Assembly (NCBI GenBank): GCA_029959665.1
Contig: JASCOI010000006.1
Span: 1-64,000, forward strand
Reading direction: 5' to 3'
DNA length: 64,000 bases
Origin: Microbacteriaceae bacterium PS02333
Lineage (GTDB): Bacteria; Actinomycetota; Actinomycetes; Actinomycetales; Microbacteriaceae
In this document: positions 17,256 to 25,550 of the stretch, in pieces
Layout of the letters: each line of letters starts with the position of its first letter
Position numbering within the stretch: the first letter of the stretch is position 1
The notes under the pieces: model-generated
The model's database searches: none
What the model was told of the DNA's origin: nothing
What the model saw: only the letters and a program-made list of their open reading frames with translations
Made by a program: the position numbers and the translations under genes

Positions 17256-17283
17256 CAGCCGTGCGACCCGGTACTGTCAGCGG

Positions 17284-17859
17284 ATGGGCACTCCTGGGCA
17301 GGTCAAGGACGCGAGCAGGACGCGGGCGCGGATCCTGTCCGCGGCTGCTCGCGAGTTCAGCCGGGACGGCTACCAGGCGACCACCGTGCGGTCCATCGCG
17401 GCGGCCGCCGAGGTGTCGCCGAACCTCATCACCCGGTACTTCGGCGGGAAGGAGGGGCTCTTCGACGCGGTCGCGGAGATCGACCTCGGCGTCGATCGCT
17501 TCGCCAGGGGCCCGCTCGAGACCATCGGCGAGCGCCTCAGCGACTCGGTCGTGACGCGGTGGAGCCGACTCGAGGACGGAGACCCGCTGGTGGCCCTGCT
17601 GCGCGCATCCGGAGAGCACCCCCCGTCGGCCGCCAGACTCGCAGCCTTCCTCGACTCGGAGTCGTTGGCCCCGATGCGGCGCCAGCTCGAGGAACACGGC
17701 CTGCCCCCGGAAGACGCGGCCGCACGTGCACGAGCGGTCGATGTCTTCCTCCTCGGCGTCACGGCCCGCTTCCGCATGCTCCGCGACGAGTTCGAGGACA
17801 CCCCGGCGACACGGACCTGGATCGCGCAGTCCGTGCAGCGACTCGTCAGCGGGCACTGA
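17284..17859 (+). CDS. TetR-family regulator
   Basis: A 191-aa protein with an N-terminal helix-turn-helix: RARILSAAAREFSRDGYQATTVRSIAAAAEVSPNLITRYF carries the textbook TetR pattern of helices 1-3 (about residues 14-53). The C-terminal region is of the TetR_C_17/18 type by appearance. It is divergent from the epoxide hydrolase gene across a 39-bp palindrome, so control of that gene and of itself is likely. Confidence 0.93.
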   Translation: MGTPGQVKDASRTRARILSAAAREFSRDGYQATTVRSIAAAAEVSPNLITRYFGGKEGLFDAVAEIDLGVDRFARGPLETIGERLSDSVVTRWSRLEDGDPLVALLRASGEHPPSAARLAAFLDSESLAPMRRQLEEHGLPPEDAAARARAVDVFLLGVTARFRMLRDEFEDTPATRTWIAQSVQRLVSGH

Positions 17860-17931
17860 AGGTCAGGCCCACCCGCCGATCCGGGCTGCGCGGCGAGCAC
17901 GTCTCTGGAGCCGGGCCGCGCCTCCCGTCCG

Positions 17932-19164
17932 TCATGCGGTGGCCGAGTCGGTCCGCAGCGGCGGCAGGGGGCGATCGCTGTCCGCGACCCGGATCAGTTT
18001 CGCGACCAGCGGCGCGAACGGCTTCGAGGTCATCACCGCGTCCGCGACGCGGCGCGTCGCGAGGCCCAGCCGGGTCTGCGGGTACGCGAAGTGCACGATC
18101 CCCTTCGGCAGCTGCTGGACCTGGTCGACCAGTGGCCGCATCCACTCGTCGAACGCGGCCAGCGCACTGTCTGTCGCCGCACGGTCGAGCGCACCCTCGG
18201 ACTCGCGCTCTGCCAACGAGGCGGCGAGGACGTACCCACCGGTCAGCGCGAGGGATGCACCGCCACCGCCCATCGGGGTGACACACCAGGCGGCGTCCCC
18301 GACAAGGACGACGCGGCCGCGGTGCCACCGCGGCATCCGGATCTGCGTCAGCTCGTCGACGTAGACGTCCTCCGAGGTGTCGAAGCCGTCCAGGATGCGG
18401 TCCGTCTGCCAGCCCGCACCGGCGTACCGCGTCCGCACCCGCGCGAGCGCCTCCCGGCGGTCGACGTCGGCGAGTCGGTCGTCGCTGGCGTAGGCGAGGA
18501 TCGCCCGGGTCGTGCCGTAGGGGTCCGGTCGCAAGTGCACCTGGCGCCCGCCGACGGCGTTGTACCAGCGCCAGCGGTCGTCGTCCGACGGGGTGCTCGG
18601 GATCGTCCCAAAGACCATCGTGACGCCGAGGTCCCGGGCCTCGACGTCGCCGTCCTCGGTGAAGAGCCGGTCGCGAGTCCGTGAGCGGACGCCCTCGGCG
18701 ACGACGAACAGGTCAGCGTGCAGCACCCGGCCGCTGCTCGTCGTGAGTGTCACCGGCGCATCGGTGCTGGCGGGGTCGTCCACCTGCTCGACGGTCTCCC
18801 CGTAGACCACCGTGACATCGCCGGGGAGCGCGTCGAGGAGGACCTTCGCGAAGTCGCCGCGCAGGACCTCGAGCTCGGCGGTGGCTCCGTCGCCATCGGA
18901 CGGCAGCTCGGTCCGCACCCTGCCGTTGCGGTCGACGAGCACTGCCGCGGTCTCGGTCGTGTTCCGCTCCCGGACCGCCTCGACGAGCCCCATCCGGTCG
19001 AGCACCTCCTTCGCGACGCCTCGGACGTCGACGTTCTGGCCCCCGTCGCGGAACGAGGGTGCGCGCTCGACGACGGTCACCGCCCAGCCGGTGCGGTGCA
19101 GCCACCAGGCTGTCGACAGGCCTGCGATGCTGGCTCCGGAGACGACTGCGTGCCGTGTTGTCAT
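17932..19164 (-). CDS. FAD-dependent monooxygenase (PHBH-type)
   Basis: A 410-aa class A flavoprotein monooxygenase. The N-terminal GASIAGLSTAWWLHRTG is the FAD-binding dinucleotide fold, followed by VVERAP. LVGDAAWCVTPMGGGGASLALTGGYVLA is the second FAD motif (Gly-Asp and the phosphate-binding loop). DGGQNVDVRG near residue 42 is typical of members annotated as TetX-like or aromatic hydroxylases. It is divergent from a MarR gene, with a palindrome in the promoter region. The natural substrate is not known, and drug inactivation should not be assumed. Confidence 0.9.
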   Translation of the reverse strand: MTTRHAVVSGASIAGLSTAWWLHRTGWAVTVVERAPSFRDGGQNVDVRGVAKEVLDRMGLVEAVRERNTTETAAVLVDRNGRVRTELPSDGDGATAELEVLRGDFAKVLLDALPGDVTVVYGETVEQVDDPASTDAPVTLTTSSGRVLHADLFVVAEGVRSRTRDRLFTEDGDVEARDLGVTMVFGTIPSTPSDDDRWRWYNAVGGRQVHLRPDPYGTTRAILAYASDDRLADVDRREALARVRTRYAGAGWQTDRILDGFDTSEDVYVDELTQIRMPRWHRGRVVLVGDAAWCVTPMGGGGASLALTGGYVLAASLAERESEGALDRAATDSALAAFDEWMRPLVDQVQQLPKGIVHFAYPQTRLGLATRRVADAVMTSKPFAPLVAKLIRVADSDRPLPPLRTDSATA

Positions 19165-19213
19165 GTGCGTTCCTCTGCTCGGGCCCCGGGATCGCGGTTC
19201 GCGTTCCGTTTGT

Positions 19214-19243
19214 GCTTTACAGTAAAGCGACTACACAGTAAAG
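19214..19243. promoter_or_regulatory. MarR operator: palindrome plus repeated half-site
   Basis: GCTTTACAGTAAAGC (19214-19228) is a perfect palindrome around its central A, and its half ACAGTAAAG recurs at 19235-19243 in direct orientation 16 bp away. It lies between the divergent monooxygenase and MarR genes and overlaps the leader of the MarR gene, so autoregulation and control of the monooxygenase are likely. Confidence 0.75.
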
Positions 19244-19251
19244 GAACCTGG

Positions 19252-19779
19252 ATGACCGACGTCGACCCCCTGACGACGACCTGGACCGACGACGAGGTGC
19301 TGGTCATGCAGCGCCTCCGCGACTGGGCGACCGCATTCGACGAGCTCAACCGCGGCCTGTCGTCGTGGATGCGGCTGCCGGTCTCGGACGCGAACGCGCT
19401 CGGCGAGATCGTCTGGGCCGAGCGGTCGGGTGAGCCGATGTCGCCGGCCCGGCTGGCGCGGCGGATCGGCATGACCACCGGGGCGACCTCCGTCCTGCTC
19501 GACCGGCTCGAATCCGCCGGACACGTCGAGCGGCACCGCGAGAGCTCCGACCGGCGGCGGGTGACGCTCCGCCCGACCGATGACGCCAGCGCCGAGAACG
19601 ACCGCTTCCTCGCCTTCGCGGGGGCCGAGATCGCCACCACCGTGCGGACGGCGGACCCGGACGAGGTCCGGACGGCGGCGGCGTTCCTCGGCCGGATGAC
19701 CGCGGCGGCCGCAGCGGCGAACTCGCGGCTCACGGATCGGCAGCGGGGCGAGGACGCAGCGATTCGACGCCGAGCGTGA
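19252..19779 (+). CDS. MarR-family regulator
   Basis: A 175-aa winged-helix regulator. The recognition region MSPARLARRIGMTTGATSVLLDRLESAGHVERH and the wing SSDRRRVTLRPT are the canonical MarR pattern. It starts at the ATG at 19252, preceded by AAAGGAACC. It is divergent from the FAD monooxygenase, with a palindromic operator between. Its end marks the left border of the less GC-rich island. Confidence 0.93.
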   Translation: MTDVDPLTTTWTDDEVLVMQRLRDWATAFDELNRGLSSWMRLPVSDANALGEIVWAERSGEPMSPARLARRIGMTTGATSVLLDRLESAGHVERHRESSDRRRVTLRPTDDASAENDRFLAFAGAEIATTVRTADPDEVRTAAAFLGRMTAAAAAANSRLTDRQRGEDAAIRRRA

Positions 19780-19863
19780 CGGCGGACGGACCGGCAAGGA
19801 GGTCGCGAGTGCCGGGCCCTCCGATCGCCCAGCGCTCCTGTGTGGCGTCCGTTGGAGGATCTT

Positions 19864-21096
19864 GGGTTCAGCCGGTCGTTGCAACACCACCGTGAATCGG
19901 AGTGCTGCAGATGGGATCGAGGCTGGAACAGCGTGCCCGGGAGGCACGGTTCTGGGAGCTACTCGGACAGGGCATGAGCAGGCCCGCTGCTTGCGATGCT
20001 GTCGGGGTGCATCCACGTCAGGGGTACCGATGGTTCAAAGCCGCTCGCGGGAAGAACCCGTTCGAGCGTGCACCTCGATCCGGCCGGTACTTGAGCGAGG
20101 AGGAACGACTCCGGATCGCTGACCTGCGCCTGACTGGCGTCGGTGTCCGCCAGATCGCAGCTGAGCTCGGGCGGGCGCCTTCGACGATCAGTCGAGAGCT
20201 GGCCCGGAACAGCTCCCGCAATGGCGATTACCGGCCATACGCGGCCGAGAAGCGGTGCCGCGTCCGAGCGCGGCGCCCGAAACCGCGGAAGCTCGACCAG
20301 CTCGAGCTGGCATTGCAGGTCGAGTTGCGGTTGGTGCGGAACTGGTCCCCGGAGCAGATCCGTGATGACCTGGCCCGGACATTCCCCGACCGGCCGGAGA
20401 TGCACGTGCCCCACGAGACGATCTACCAGTCCCTGTTCGTGCAGGGCCGTGGCCACTTGCGTGCTGACCTGCACAAACATCTCCGCACCGGCCGCGCGAT
20501 CCGCCGGCACCGTGGCGAGCCCAGGCGGGCGTCGTGGTCGAAGATCCGCGACATGATCCTGATCAGCGAACGCCCCGCCGAAGCCGACGACCGGGCTGTT
20601 CCCGGTCACTGGGAAGGCGACCTGATCGTCGGGATCAACGCCAGGAGCGCGATCGGCACCCTCGTCGAACGCACCACCCGCTACGTGATGCTGCTGCACC
20701 TACCGAACGGGCACAGCGCCGACGCGGTCCGCGACGCGATGATCCCGACCATCCAGACCCTGCCCGAGCATCTGCGTCGGTCGTTGACGTGGGATCAGGG
20801 CACCGAGCTTGCCCGGCACAAGGACATCACCCTTGCCACGGACCTCGCGATCTACTTCTGCGACCCCCACAAGCCCTGGCAGCGCGGCTCGAACGAGAAC
20901 ACCAACGGCTTACTCCGGCAGTACTTCCCGAAGTCCACCGACCTCAGCGTCCACAGCCCCGACAGGCTCGTCGAGGTCGCCACCGAACTCAACGGACGAC
21001 CTCGCCAAACGCTCGGCCACCGCACCCCAGCAGAAGCCTTCGAACAGCTACTGTCGGACCCGACACAACCACCTGTTGCAACGACCCCTTAAAACC
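19864..21096 (+). mobile_element. IS30-family insertion sequence
   Basis: The element is about 1.23 kb. Imperfect terminal inverted repeats share GGTCGTTGCAAC, at 19874-19885 on the left and on the opposite strand at about 21075-21086 on the right; the outer bases also partly match. It carries one intact transposase that reaches to the right repeat. No convincing short target duplication could be picked out, so the exact outer ends are uncertain by a few bases. Confidence 0.8.
19911..21092 (+). CDS. IS30-family transposase
   Basis: A 393-aa DDE transposase. The N-terminal helix-turn-helix region contains GVGVRQIAAELGRAPSTISREL, the hallmark IS30 HTH. The catalytic domain has GHWEGDLIVG (first Asp), TWDQGTELARH (second Asp) and KPWQRGSNENTNGLLRQYFP (with the catalytic Glu). 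The frame is intact, so it could be active. GGAG sits 8 nt before the ATG at 19911. The stop codon lies inside the right terminal repeat. Confidence 0.95.
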   Translation: MGSRLEQRAREARFWELLGQGMSRPAACDAVGVHPRQGYRWFKAARGKNPFERAPRSGRYLSEEERLRIADLRLTGVGVRQIAAELGRAPSTISRELARNSSRNGDYRPYAAEKRCRVRARRPKPRKLDQLELALQVELRLVRNWSPEQIRDDLARTFPDRPEMHVPHETIYQSLFVQGRGHLRADLHKHLRTGRAIRRHRGEPRRASWSKIRDMILISERPAEADDRAVPGHWEGDLIVGINARSAIGTLVERTTRYVMLLHLPNGHSADAVRDAMIPTIQTLPEHLRRSLTWDQGTELARHKDITLATDLAIYFCDPHKPWQRGSNENTNGLLRQYFPKSTDLSVHSPDRLVEVATELNGRPRQTLGHRTPAEAFEQLLSDPTQPPVATTP

Positions 21097-22033
21097 GCCG
21101 ATCGTCGTGTGGACGGTGCCTACGAACCCGTGCGCGGCGCGCGGGACGAGGTGGTCGATCTCTCGTCCGATCCGGACCTCGTCCCTCCCGCGCTCGACGC
21201 GCTCACTGACGCCGCCGCGCACTGAACGCTCGTCTCGACCACCTCGGTCTACGCCCGGAACGACGAACGGCAACCACGGGACCGCGTTCGCCGCGCTCTT
21301 CGATCGCCACGTCGTCGACGGACTGCTTCCTGCCCTGGGTACGACCACGTTCAGCGTCAACGCCTGCACGGGTACGAAGTAGAGGGCGACCGTGCAGTAC
21401 GCGAGCGCCGTGACATCCAGTCGAGCGTGAACGCGAACGGTCGGACCTACGGCGTGAAGAACGCGTCCGGTCACCTGGAGCTCGTGCCAGCCAGGGCGGA
21501 CAACGGCCGGAGGAGGTGTGCGCGCTGGGACCAGTGCTCGACGGCGGAGAAGACCGCGACCGCGGACGTGTACGAGTCCGACGCCACCGCTGGAATCAGG
21601 CATGCCGAGGTCGTCGTCGCGGTGGACGAGGTGCCGCTCGACCGTGGGCTCATCGATGATCTGGAATCGGTCCAGACCAACGAACCCGATCCTGGTCCGA
21701 ACCGGTTAGTTGCGTCGCGGTGTCGGCGGGCGCGCTCACGCCCTGATGAGCGTGTCAGCTATCCAAGAGAGTCCGTCCTCGGCCGGGAGGGAGGTCATCG
21801 CGCCGCACGCCGGCCACGGCGTTCAGCGCCGGGGTCGGCCGCCGCGATCGCTTTGAAGCGGGTGCCGGCCGTTCGCAATCACGCAAGATTGACCGCCACA
21901 CGCGAACAGGGGTGCTCTCGGACAGTGGGTAGGTCCTAAGGTGGAGAGGAAGCGTCAGCGTCAGGGGCTGGCGTTACGGTGCGATCGCCGTTGACACGCT
22001 GTCAGCGGGTCCGCGTTTGTTGGAGGAGATCTC
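21097..22033. other. Gene-free, apparently degraded stretch
   Basis: About 940 bases follow the IS element with no convincing gene. The first 130 bases keep a frame ending in VDLSSDPDLVPPALDALTDAAAH then stop, which could be the C-terminal scrap of a gene cut by the IS. A 170-codon frame at 21427-21939 has a few protein-like residues early on but then turns into Arg/Ala-rich text typical of noncoding high-GC frames. I see no RNA gene or clear promoter. Confidence 0.5.
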
Positions 22034-22504
22034 ATGGGCACTGCGGTGATGCGTACCCGCTCGCCGCTTCCGCTGCATCGAGACCTCAACGCGCTCCTCG
22101 ATTTCCTCCCGGTGCTGTACCCCGGCGGAGACGCTTGGCTGCGACGGGTCCTCAAGGAGGTTGCGGCTGGTCGCGCGGACGCCGCGGTGGCATACAGCGG
22201 CGCGAACCTCGTCGGTGTGTTCCTCGGCTCCCCGAAGCCCGACGGTCGGTACAAGGTTCGGACGCTTTTCGTGGATGAAAGCCATCGGCGTCTTGGGATT
22301 GGCCATGAGCTGCTCGGCCATGCCCAACGGGCCGCGGCTGCTGCGGGCGCTCGTGAGTTGTTTGTAACTGCAGCGACGACGATACGGCCGCAGTTCGAAC
22401 CGTTCGTCGCCGCGAACGGATTCGTGCGATTGGCAACGATGTCTGATAGGTACGGTCCCGGGCGCCATGAGGACGTGTACATCGCCGCTGTCTGCCCCGC
22501 GTAG
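22034..22504 (+). CDS. GNAT-family N-acetyltransferase
   Basis: A 156-aa acetyl-CoA-dependent acetyltransferase. Motif A is RTLFVDESHRRLGIGHELLGHA at about residues 75-96, containing the R-x-x-G-x-G acetyl-CoA pyrophosphate loop; motif B follows with RELFVTAATT. A strong GGAGGAG ribosome site lies 7 nt before the ATG. It is convergent with the two-TM protein gene, and its acceptor substrate is unknown. Confidence 0.9.
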   Translation: MGTAVMRTRSPLPLHRDLNALLDFLPVLYPGGDAWLRRVLKEVAAGRADAAVAYSGANLVGVFLGSPKPDGRYKVRTLFVDESHRRLGIGHELLGHAQRAAAAAGARELFVTAATTIRPQFEPFVAANGFVRLATMSDRYGPGRHEDVYIAAVCPA

Positions 22505-22539
22505 ACCACCTTCGTCGCGAGAAGAAGCCAGAGCTTGGC

Positions 22540-23622
22540 TTACCGAGCGATGTGGCCCTTGCCATAGCGCCACTCGTCTACCTTTTGGTAGACGCGGCGA
22601 GCCACGCCGAAAAGCTTGCCGAGCCTGGGGACGTGCCGGAGGGCCCCTATCGCCCACCCGAGCACGGCTGTGCCACTGATGGCAAGCAGCGGCGTGAAAA
22701 GCTTCGACTGGATGAAGGTGATCACGTGGGCCGTGGCGGGTTGCAAGGGAAGGTGAAACACGGTACCGAGGACCAGGGTGAGGACGACGATCGCGCCGAG
22801 CGCGGTCAACCAGGGGTGAGCTCGTCGACCCATGACGTAGTCAATGTAAACCCGGAGTGGTGCGCCATTTTGGCTTCGCCAGTACGAGACAACGAGCTGC
22901 CTGGCGTTGTACTCGCTCTTCCGGTCGAGGTAGCGGTGCCAGTGTTTGGTCTCCAAGACGCGGGCGTACCGCAGTGCCGGATATACCGTCCGGCCGTGGA
23001 GCCACGCGGGTGCCATGACGAACAGGTAAGTGGTCGCCATCGGAAGCGTGCGTGACCGGAGTTCATCGCCGTGCTCCAGAAAGGCAGCACTTCGCTGGTC
23101 GTTGACTCGGAAATCCAGAATCGCGCCCGAATGGCGTGCGTTGCGCGGTTGCCAGTGCCAGATGCGGCCGGGGTTGGTCACACGGAATCGAACTCGGAGG
23201 TACCCGCGCTGGCTGGCGGCGAGAGGCTGGTTGAATTCCAACTTCCAGACCGTCAGGTCCGCTCCGGTGAGACGCTCGTCCGGCTTCAGCCCGCCGCGCA
23301 ATGAGATTGCTCGCATCCGCAGGCCGTCAACCGTAATGGTGTCCCCTGCGACGTCGACGGGAGAGTCGAAGATCAGCTCACTGGATTGCTGTTCCTTCAC
23401 GTACGGCGACAGATCGGCGTAGGCATCAGCTGCAACCGGCAGCGAGAGCACGACGTTGTGGAGCGCCGCGGAGCCAGCCTCGATTCGAAGACCGACGTCG
23501 AGGTAGAAGGCGCGGCGTCGCGGAGGGAGGGTGGCGAGACACCATAGATTGATGTGGCACTCTTCGATCGTGTACTGCGCGGGGTTCTGCCCCTGGTCCT
23601 TCAAGATTGCGAAGTACGACAT
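22540..23622 (-). CDS. Cytosolic domain plus two C-terminal TM helices, unknown
   Basis: A 360-aa protein that I do not recognise. Residues 1-255 are soluble and beta-rich (FYLDVGLRIEAGSAALHNVVLSLPV and YLRVRFRVTNPGRIWHW are strand-like). Two hydrophobic helices follow at about 268-290 (TALGAIVVLTLVLGTVF) and 305-330 (LFTPLLAISGTAVLGWAIGAL), with a basic C-terminal tail. A large sensor or effector domain ahead of two TM helices is seen in some membrane-acting defence effectors, but no homology is claimed. The ATG at 23622 is preceded by GGAGGG. It is divergent from an ASCH-like gene 30 bp away, so the two may share regulation. Confidence 0.65.
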   Translation of the reverse strand: MSYFAILKDQGQNPAQYTIEECHINLWCLATLPPRRRAFYLDVGLRIEAGSAALHNVVLSLPVAADAYADLSPYVKEQQSSELIFDSPVDVAGDTITVDGLRMRAISLRGGLKPDERLTGADLTVWKLEFNQPLAASQRGYLRVRFRVTNPGRIWHWQPRNARHSGAILDFRVNDQRSAAFLEHGDELRSRTLPMATTYLFVMAPAWLHGRTVYPALRYARVLETKHWHRYLDRKSEYNARQLVVSYWRSQNGAPLRVYIDYVMGRRAHPWLTALGAIVVLTLVLGTVFHLPLQPATAHVITFIQSKLFTPLLAISGTAVLGWAIGALRHVPRLGKLFGVARRVYQKVDEWRYGKGHIAR

Positions 23623-23652
23623 GGATCGACGCCCTCCACTCTCAGGTCCCTC

Positions 23653-24159
23653 ATGCACAGTAATGCATCAGCAAGCAACGTTCACACAAATTTCGGCGCC
23701 GATGGCCGTCCTGACCCGAAGGTCGCTGCTCCTGGGGCGCGTGCCGTTCTGCTTGCCGTGCAACCACGATTCGCCGCCATGTTGATGGCCGGGACGAAGC
23801 CGATCGAGCTGCGCAAGCGCTTCCCGTCCCTGACCCGCGGGACGGTCATCTTCGTCTACGCCTCGGCACCGGTTAGGTCGGTCGTCGGGACGATCGTTCT
23901 CGACCAGGTCGAAAGATGTGGCCTTGAGCGGGTTTGGCGTGAGCTTGTTCCGTCGATCGGTGCCGATAGGCAGTACATCCGCGACTATGTGGCAGACCGC
24001 AGGGAGGTGACGTTGCTGCACCTTCGATCTCCGAAACCATTCGCCGCAGCGATCCCGCTTCGCGATCTCCGGATGCTTGTTGGAATCGAGCCACCGCAAA
24101 GTTTCCGCTACCTGGAGTTGGCCACGCAAGCCGTGATGCACCGTCTCGCAGCATCGTGA
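23653..24159 (+). CDS. ASCH-like domain protein
   Basis: A 168-aa soluble protein. LLAVQPRFAAMLMAGTKPIELRKRFP followed by RGTVIFVYASAPVRSVVGTIVL matches the ASCH/PUA-like beta-barrel pattern, in which the Gly-Thr-Lys-x-x-Glu-x-Arg-Lys segment forms the nucleic-acid or nucleotide-binding groove. ASCH proteins are predicted RNA/modified-base binders, and some act on modified nucleosides. The start is the ATG at 23653, and the first 25 residues look disordered. It is divergent from the two-TM protein gene. A reader or nucleotide-binding role next to a possible base-modification locus is an inference only. Confidence 0.7.
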   Translation: MHSNASASNVHTNFGADGRPDPKVAAPGARAVLLAVQPRFAAMLMAGTKPIELRKRFPSLTRGTVIFVYASAPVRSVVGTIVLDQVERCGLERVWRELVPSIGADRQYIRDYVADRREVTLLHLRSPKPFAAAIPLRDLRMLVGIEPPQSFRYLELATQAVMHRLAAS

Positions 24160-24897
24160 TTGCGGCTGACAGCCGATCTCCCTAGCGCGCAGACGCATCC
24201 AGCGTGACGCGACCGTCAGCTTGCCCCGGCAGTTCCACAAGCCGTGGTACTTCTGCGACGGGGCATGTGGACCACAACGGACTGCTGCAGGATCGGTTGA
24301 CTCGTTCGTTCAGGCCGCGAGTGCGATGCGCGGGTTGATGATCGTCTCGTACTCGATCGGGGTCAACTTCACCAGTACGCGTCGACGGCGTTTCCGCCAG
24401 TACATGCCCTCGATCCAGGTGATGATCGCCAGCCGGAGCTCCTCGCGTGTGGCCCAACGTCGCCGGTTGAGGACGTTCTTCTGCAACAGAGCAGGGCCGC
24501 GACGGCGCGCGAAGACCGCATCCGATCGCTGAGCGAGTAGCCCACGATCCGGGGAGAGCACGCCTCCTCAACCGCGCAGAGGTAGAGCTTGCCTTCCCCG
24601 GTCGGATGCTCTGTGGCGTCCGTCGACCAGAGCCGATCCAGATCCTGCGCCGTGAACGCACGTCGACCCGGTCGTCGGCCGGCACCGGGGCCCGGCCTTG
24701 CGCCTCAGGCCACGTTTCTTCGCGTGCAGCGACCCCGTCTACCGGGGCACAGCACGGCGTCTGCCCTTCGCACTTGCTTTGAGGTAACGGAGGCGGCGCT
24801 AGCGGGCAAATTCCCGCCGTGACCCCTCGTCGGTCGACCGCATGATGTTCGGTCCAGGTCAGAAGCTGTCATTGTCGTCGAGCTTCTCCTCGACGAT
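24160..24897. other. Degraded transposon region
   Basis: No intact gene lies here. Most of the stretch is covered by a broken IS3-family transposase on the minus strand (annotated separately). The remainder up to 24897 shows no start codon or ribosome site with a convincing frame. Confidence 0.6.
24310..24740 (-). pseudogene. IS3-family transposase remnant (orfB)
   Basis: Reading the minus strand downward, one frame gives WSTDATEHPTGEGKLYLCAV, IVGYS and SDRMRS, the DDE core of IS3-type OrfB. After a deletion the sequence continues as ALLQKNVLNRRRW, then LRLAIITWIEGMYWRKRRRRV and LTPIEYE, the family C-terminus. The part between, with the second Asp and the usual catalytic Glu segment, is missing and the frames do not join. 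It is therefore dead. Confidence 0.8.
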
Positions 24898-25101
24898 GTG
24901 GCGTCGTGGCTCGACGAGGCCGAGAGCCGGTTCTCAGCTCGGGAGCGCGAGGAAATCGAAGCCCGACGGCTATTGGACCAAAGCCCAACCGACTACACGG
25001 CTGATCGCCAGGACTTCTGCCGATGGTGCTGTCTCCACCTGCTCTACATCTACCGACCCGACGCCAAAGAACGTATGCGCTACACGAGGCTTGACGGCTG
25101 A
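24898..25101 (+). CDS. Possible small or truncated protein
   Basis: A 67-codon frame from a GTG encodes a strongly charged, helix-prone sequence (WLDEAESRFSAREREEIEARR, then DFCRWCCLHLLYIYRPDAKERMRY). The amino-acid make-up looks protein-like and the frame stays open about 18 codons upstream without a start, so this is probably the tail of a truncated gene. I do not recognise it, and no good ribosome site is present. Confidence 0.3.
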   Translation: MASWLDEAESRFSAREREEIEARRLLDQSPTDYTADRQDFCRWCCLHLLYIYRPDAKERMRYTRLDG

Positions 25102-25231
25102 ACTCCGGTTCGACGTGATCGTCGGAGGTCGCCGGATCGGCGCGTCATCCGTCTGACGATTGCTCGTAATCATATGGTTGGGCGAGGCCTTGTCGCGGTG
25201 CGTGTAGGCGAGGCGGCAGCGGAACGGGAAG

Positions 25232-25549
25232 ATGGAACTGAGCTTCAACGGGAAGACGCTACGGCGTCAGCTGTTGGAGCCGAAAGCCGCCGAATGGGCT
25301 TCGGACCAAGCACTGGAGGTGACGCAGGCGTTGATCGCAGACCTCCTCGCGGCCTCTACGCTGTTGGACGTGCCAGTTGGCGTTCCGGATCTAGGTCAGG
25401 TAGAGCCTGGCAACTTCGAGTTGTCGGCCGGTGAGGGTGTCGCACTTCGATGTTCCGTGAGCCATGCCCGGCCGCCTCTCACCACAGACGGCCGCCCAGA
25501 TTGGCCGCATGTACATCGTCTGAAGATCCAGAGCTTGGAGGTCCGTTGA
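25232..25549 (+). CDS. HigB-like toxin (RelE/ParE superfamily)
   Basis: A 105-aa basic-to-neutral protein. The opening MELSFNGKTLRR and the closing WPHVHRLKIQSLEVR are the N- and C-terminal strands of the plasmid-maintenance killer/HigB type within the RelE/ParE fold. GVALRCSVSHARPP resembles the central strand. RelE-type toxins cleave mRNA on the ribosome; that activity is inferred here. The stop is followed after one base by the start of the HTH-ImmA/IrrE gene, the reversed toxin-first order typical of HigBA modules. Confidence 0.7.
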   Translation: MELSFNGKTLRRQLLEPKAAEWASDQALEVTQALIADLLAASTLLDVPVGVPDLGQVEPGNFELSAGEGVALRCSVSHARPPLTTDGRPDWPHVHRLKIQSLEVR

Positions 25550-25550
25550 C

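Noticed and set aside
18718-19251. Extended MarR frame starting at 18718
   Set aside because: It is antisense to the monooxygenase and passes through the operator. The ATG at 19252 has a ribosome site and natural length.
21427-21939. A 170-aa protein
   Set aside because: No ribosome site or recognisable domain, and the composition drifts to Arg/Ala noise.
24842-25156. A 104-aa frame starting ATG at 24842
   Set aside because: Ser/Arg/Thr-rich composition. The overlapping frame at 24898 has better protein character.
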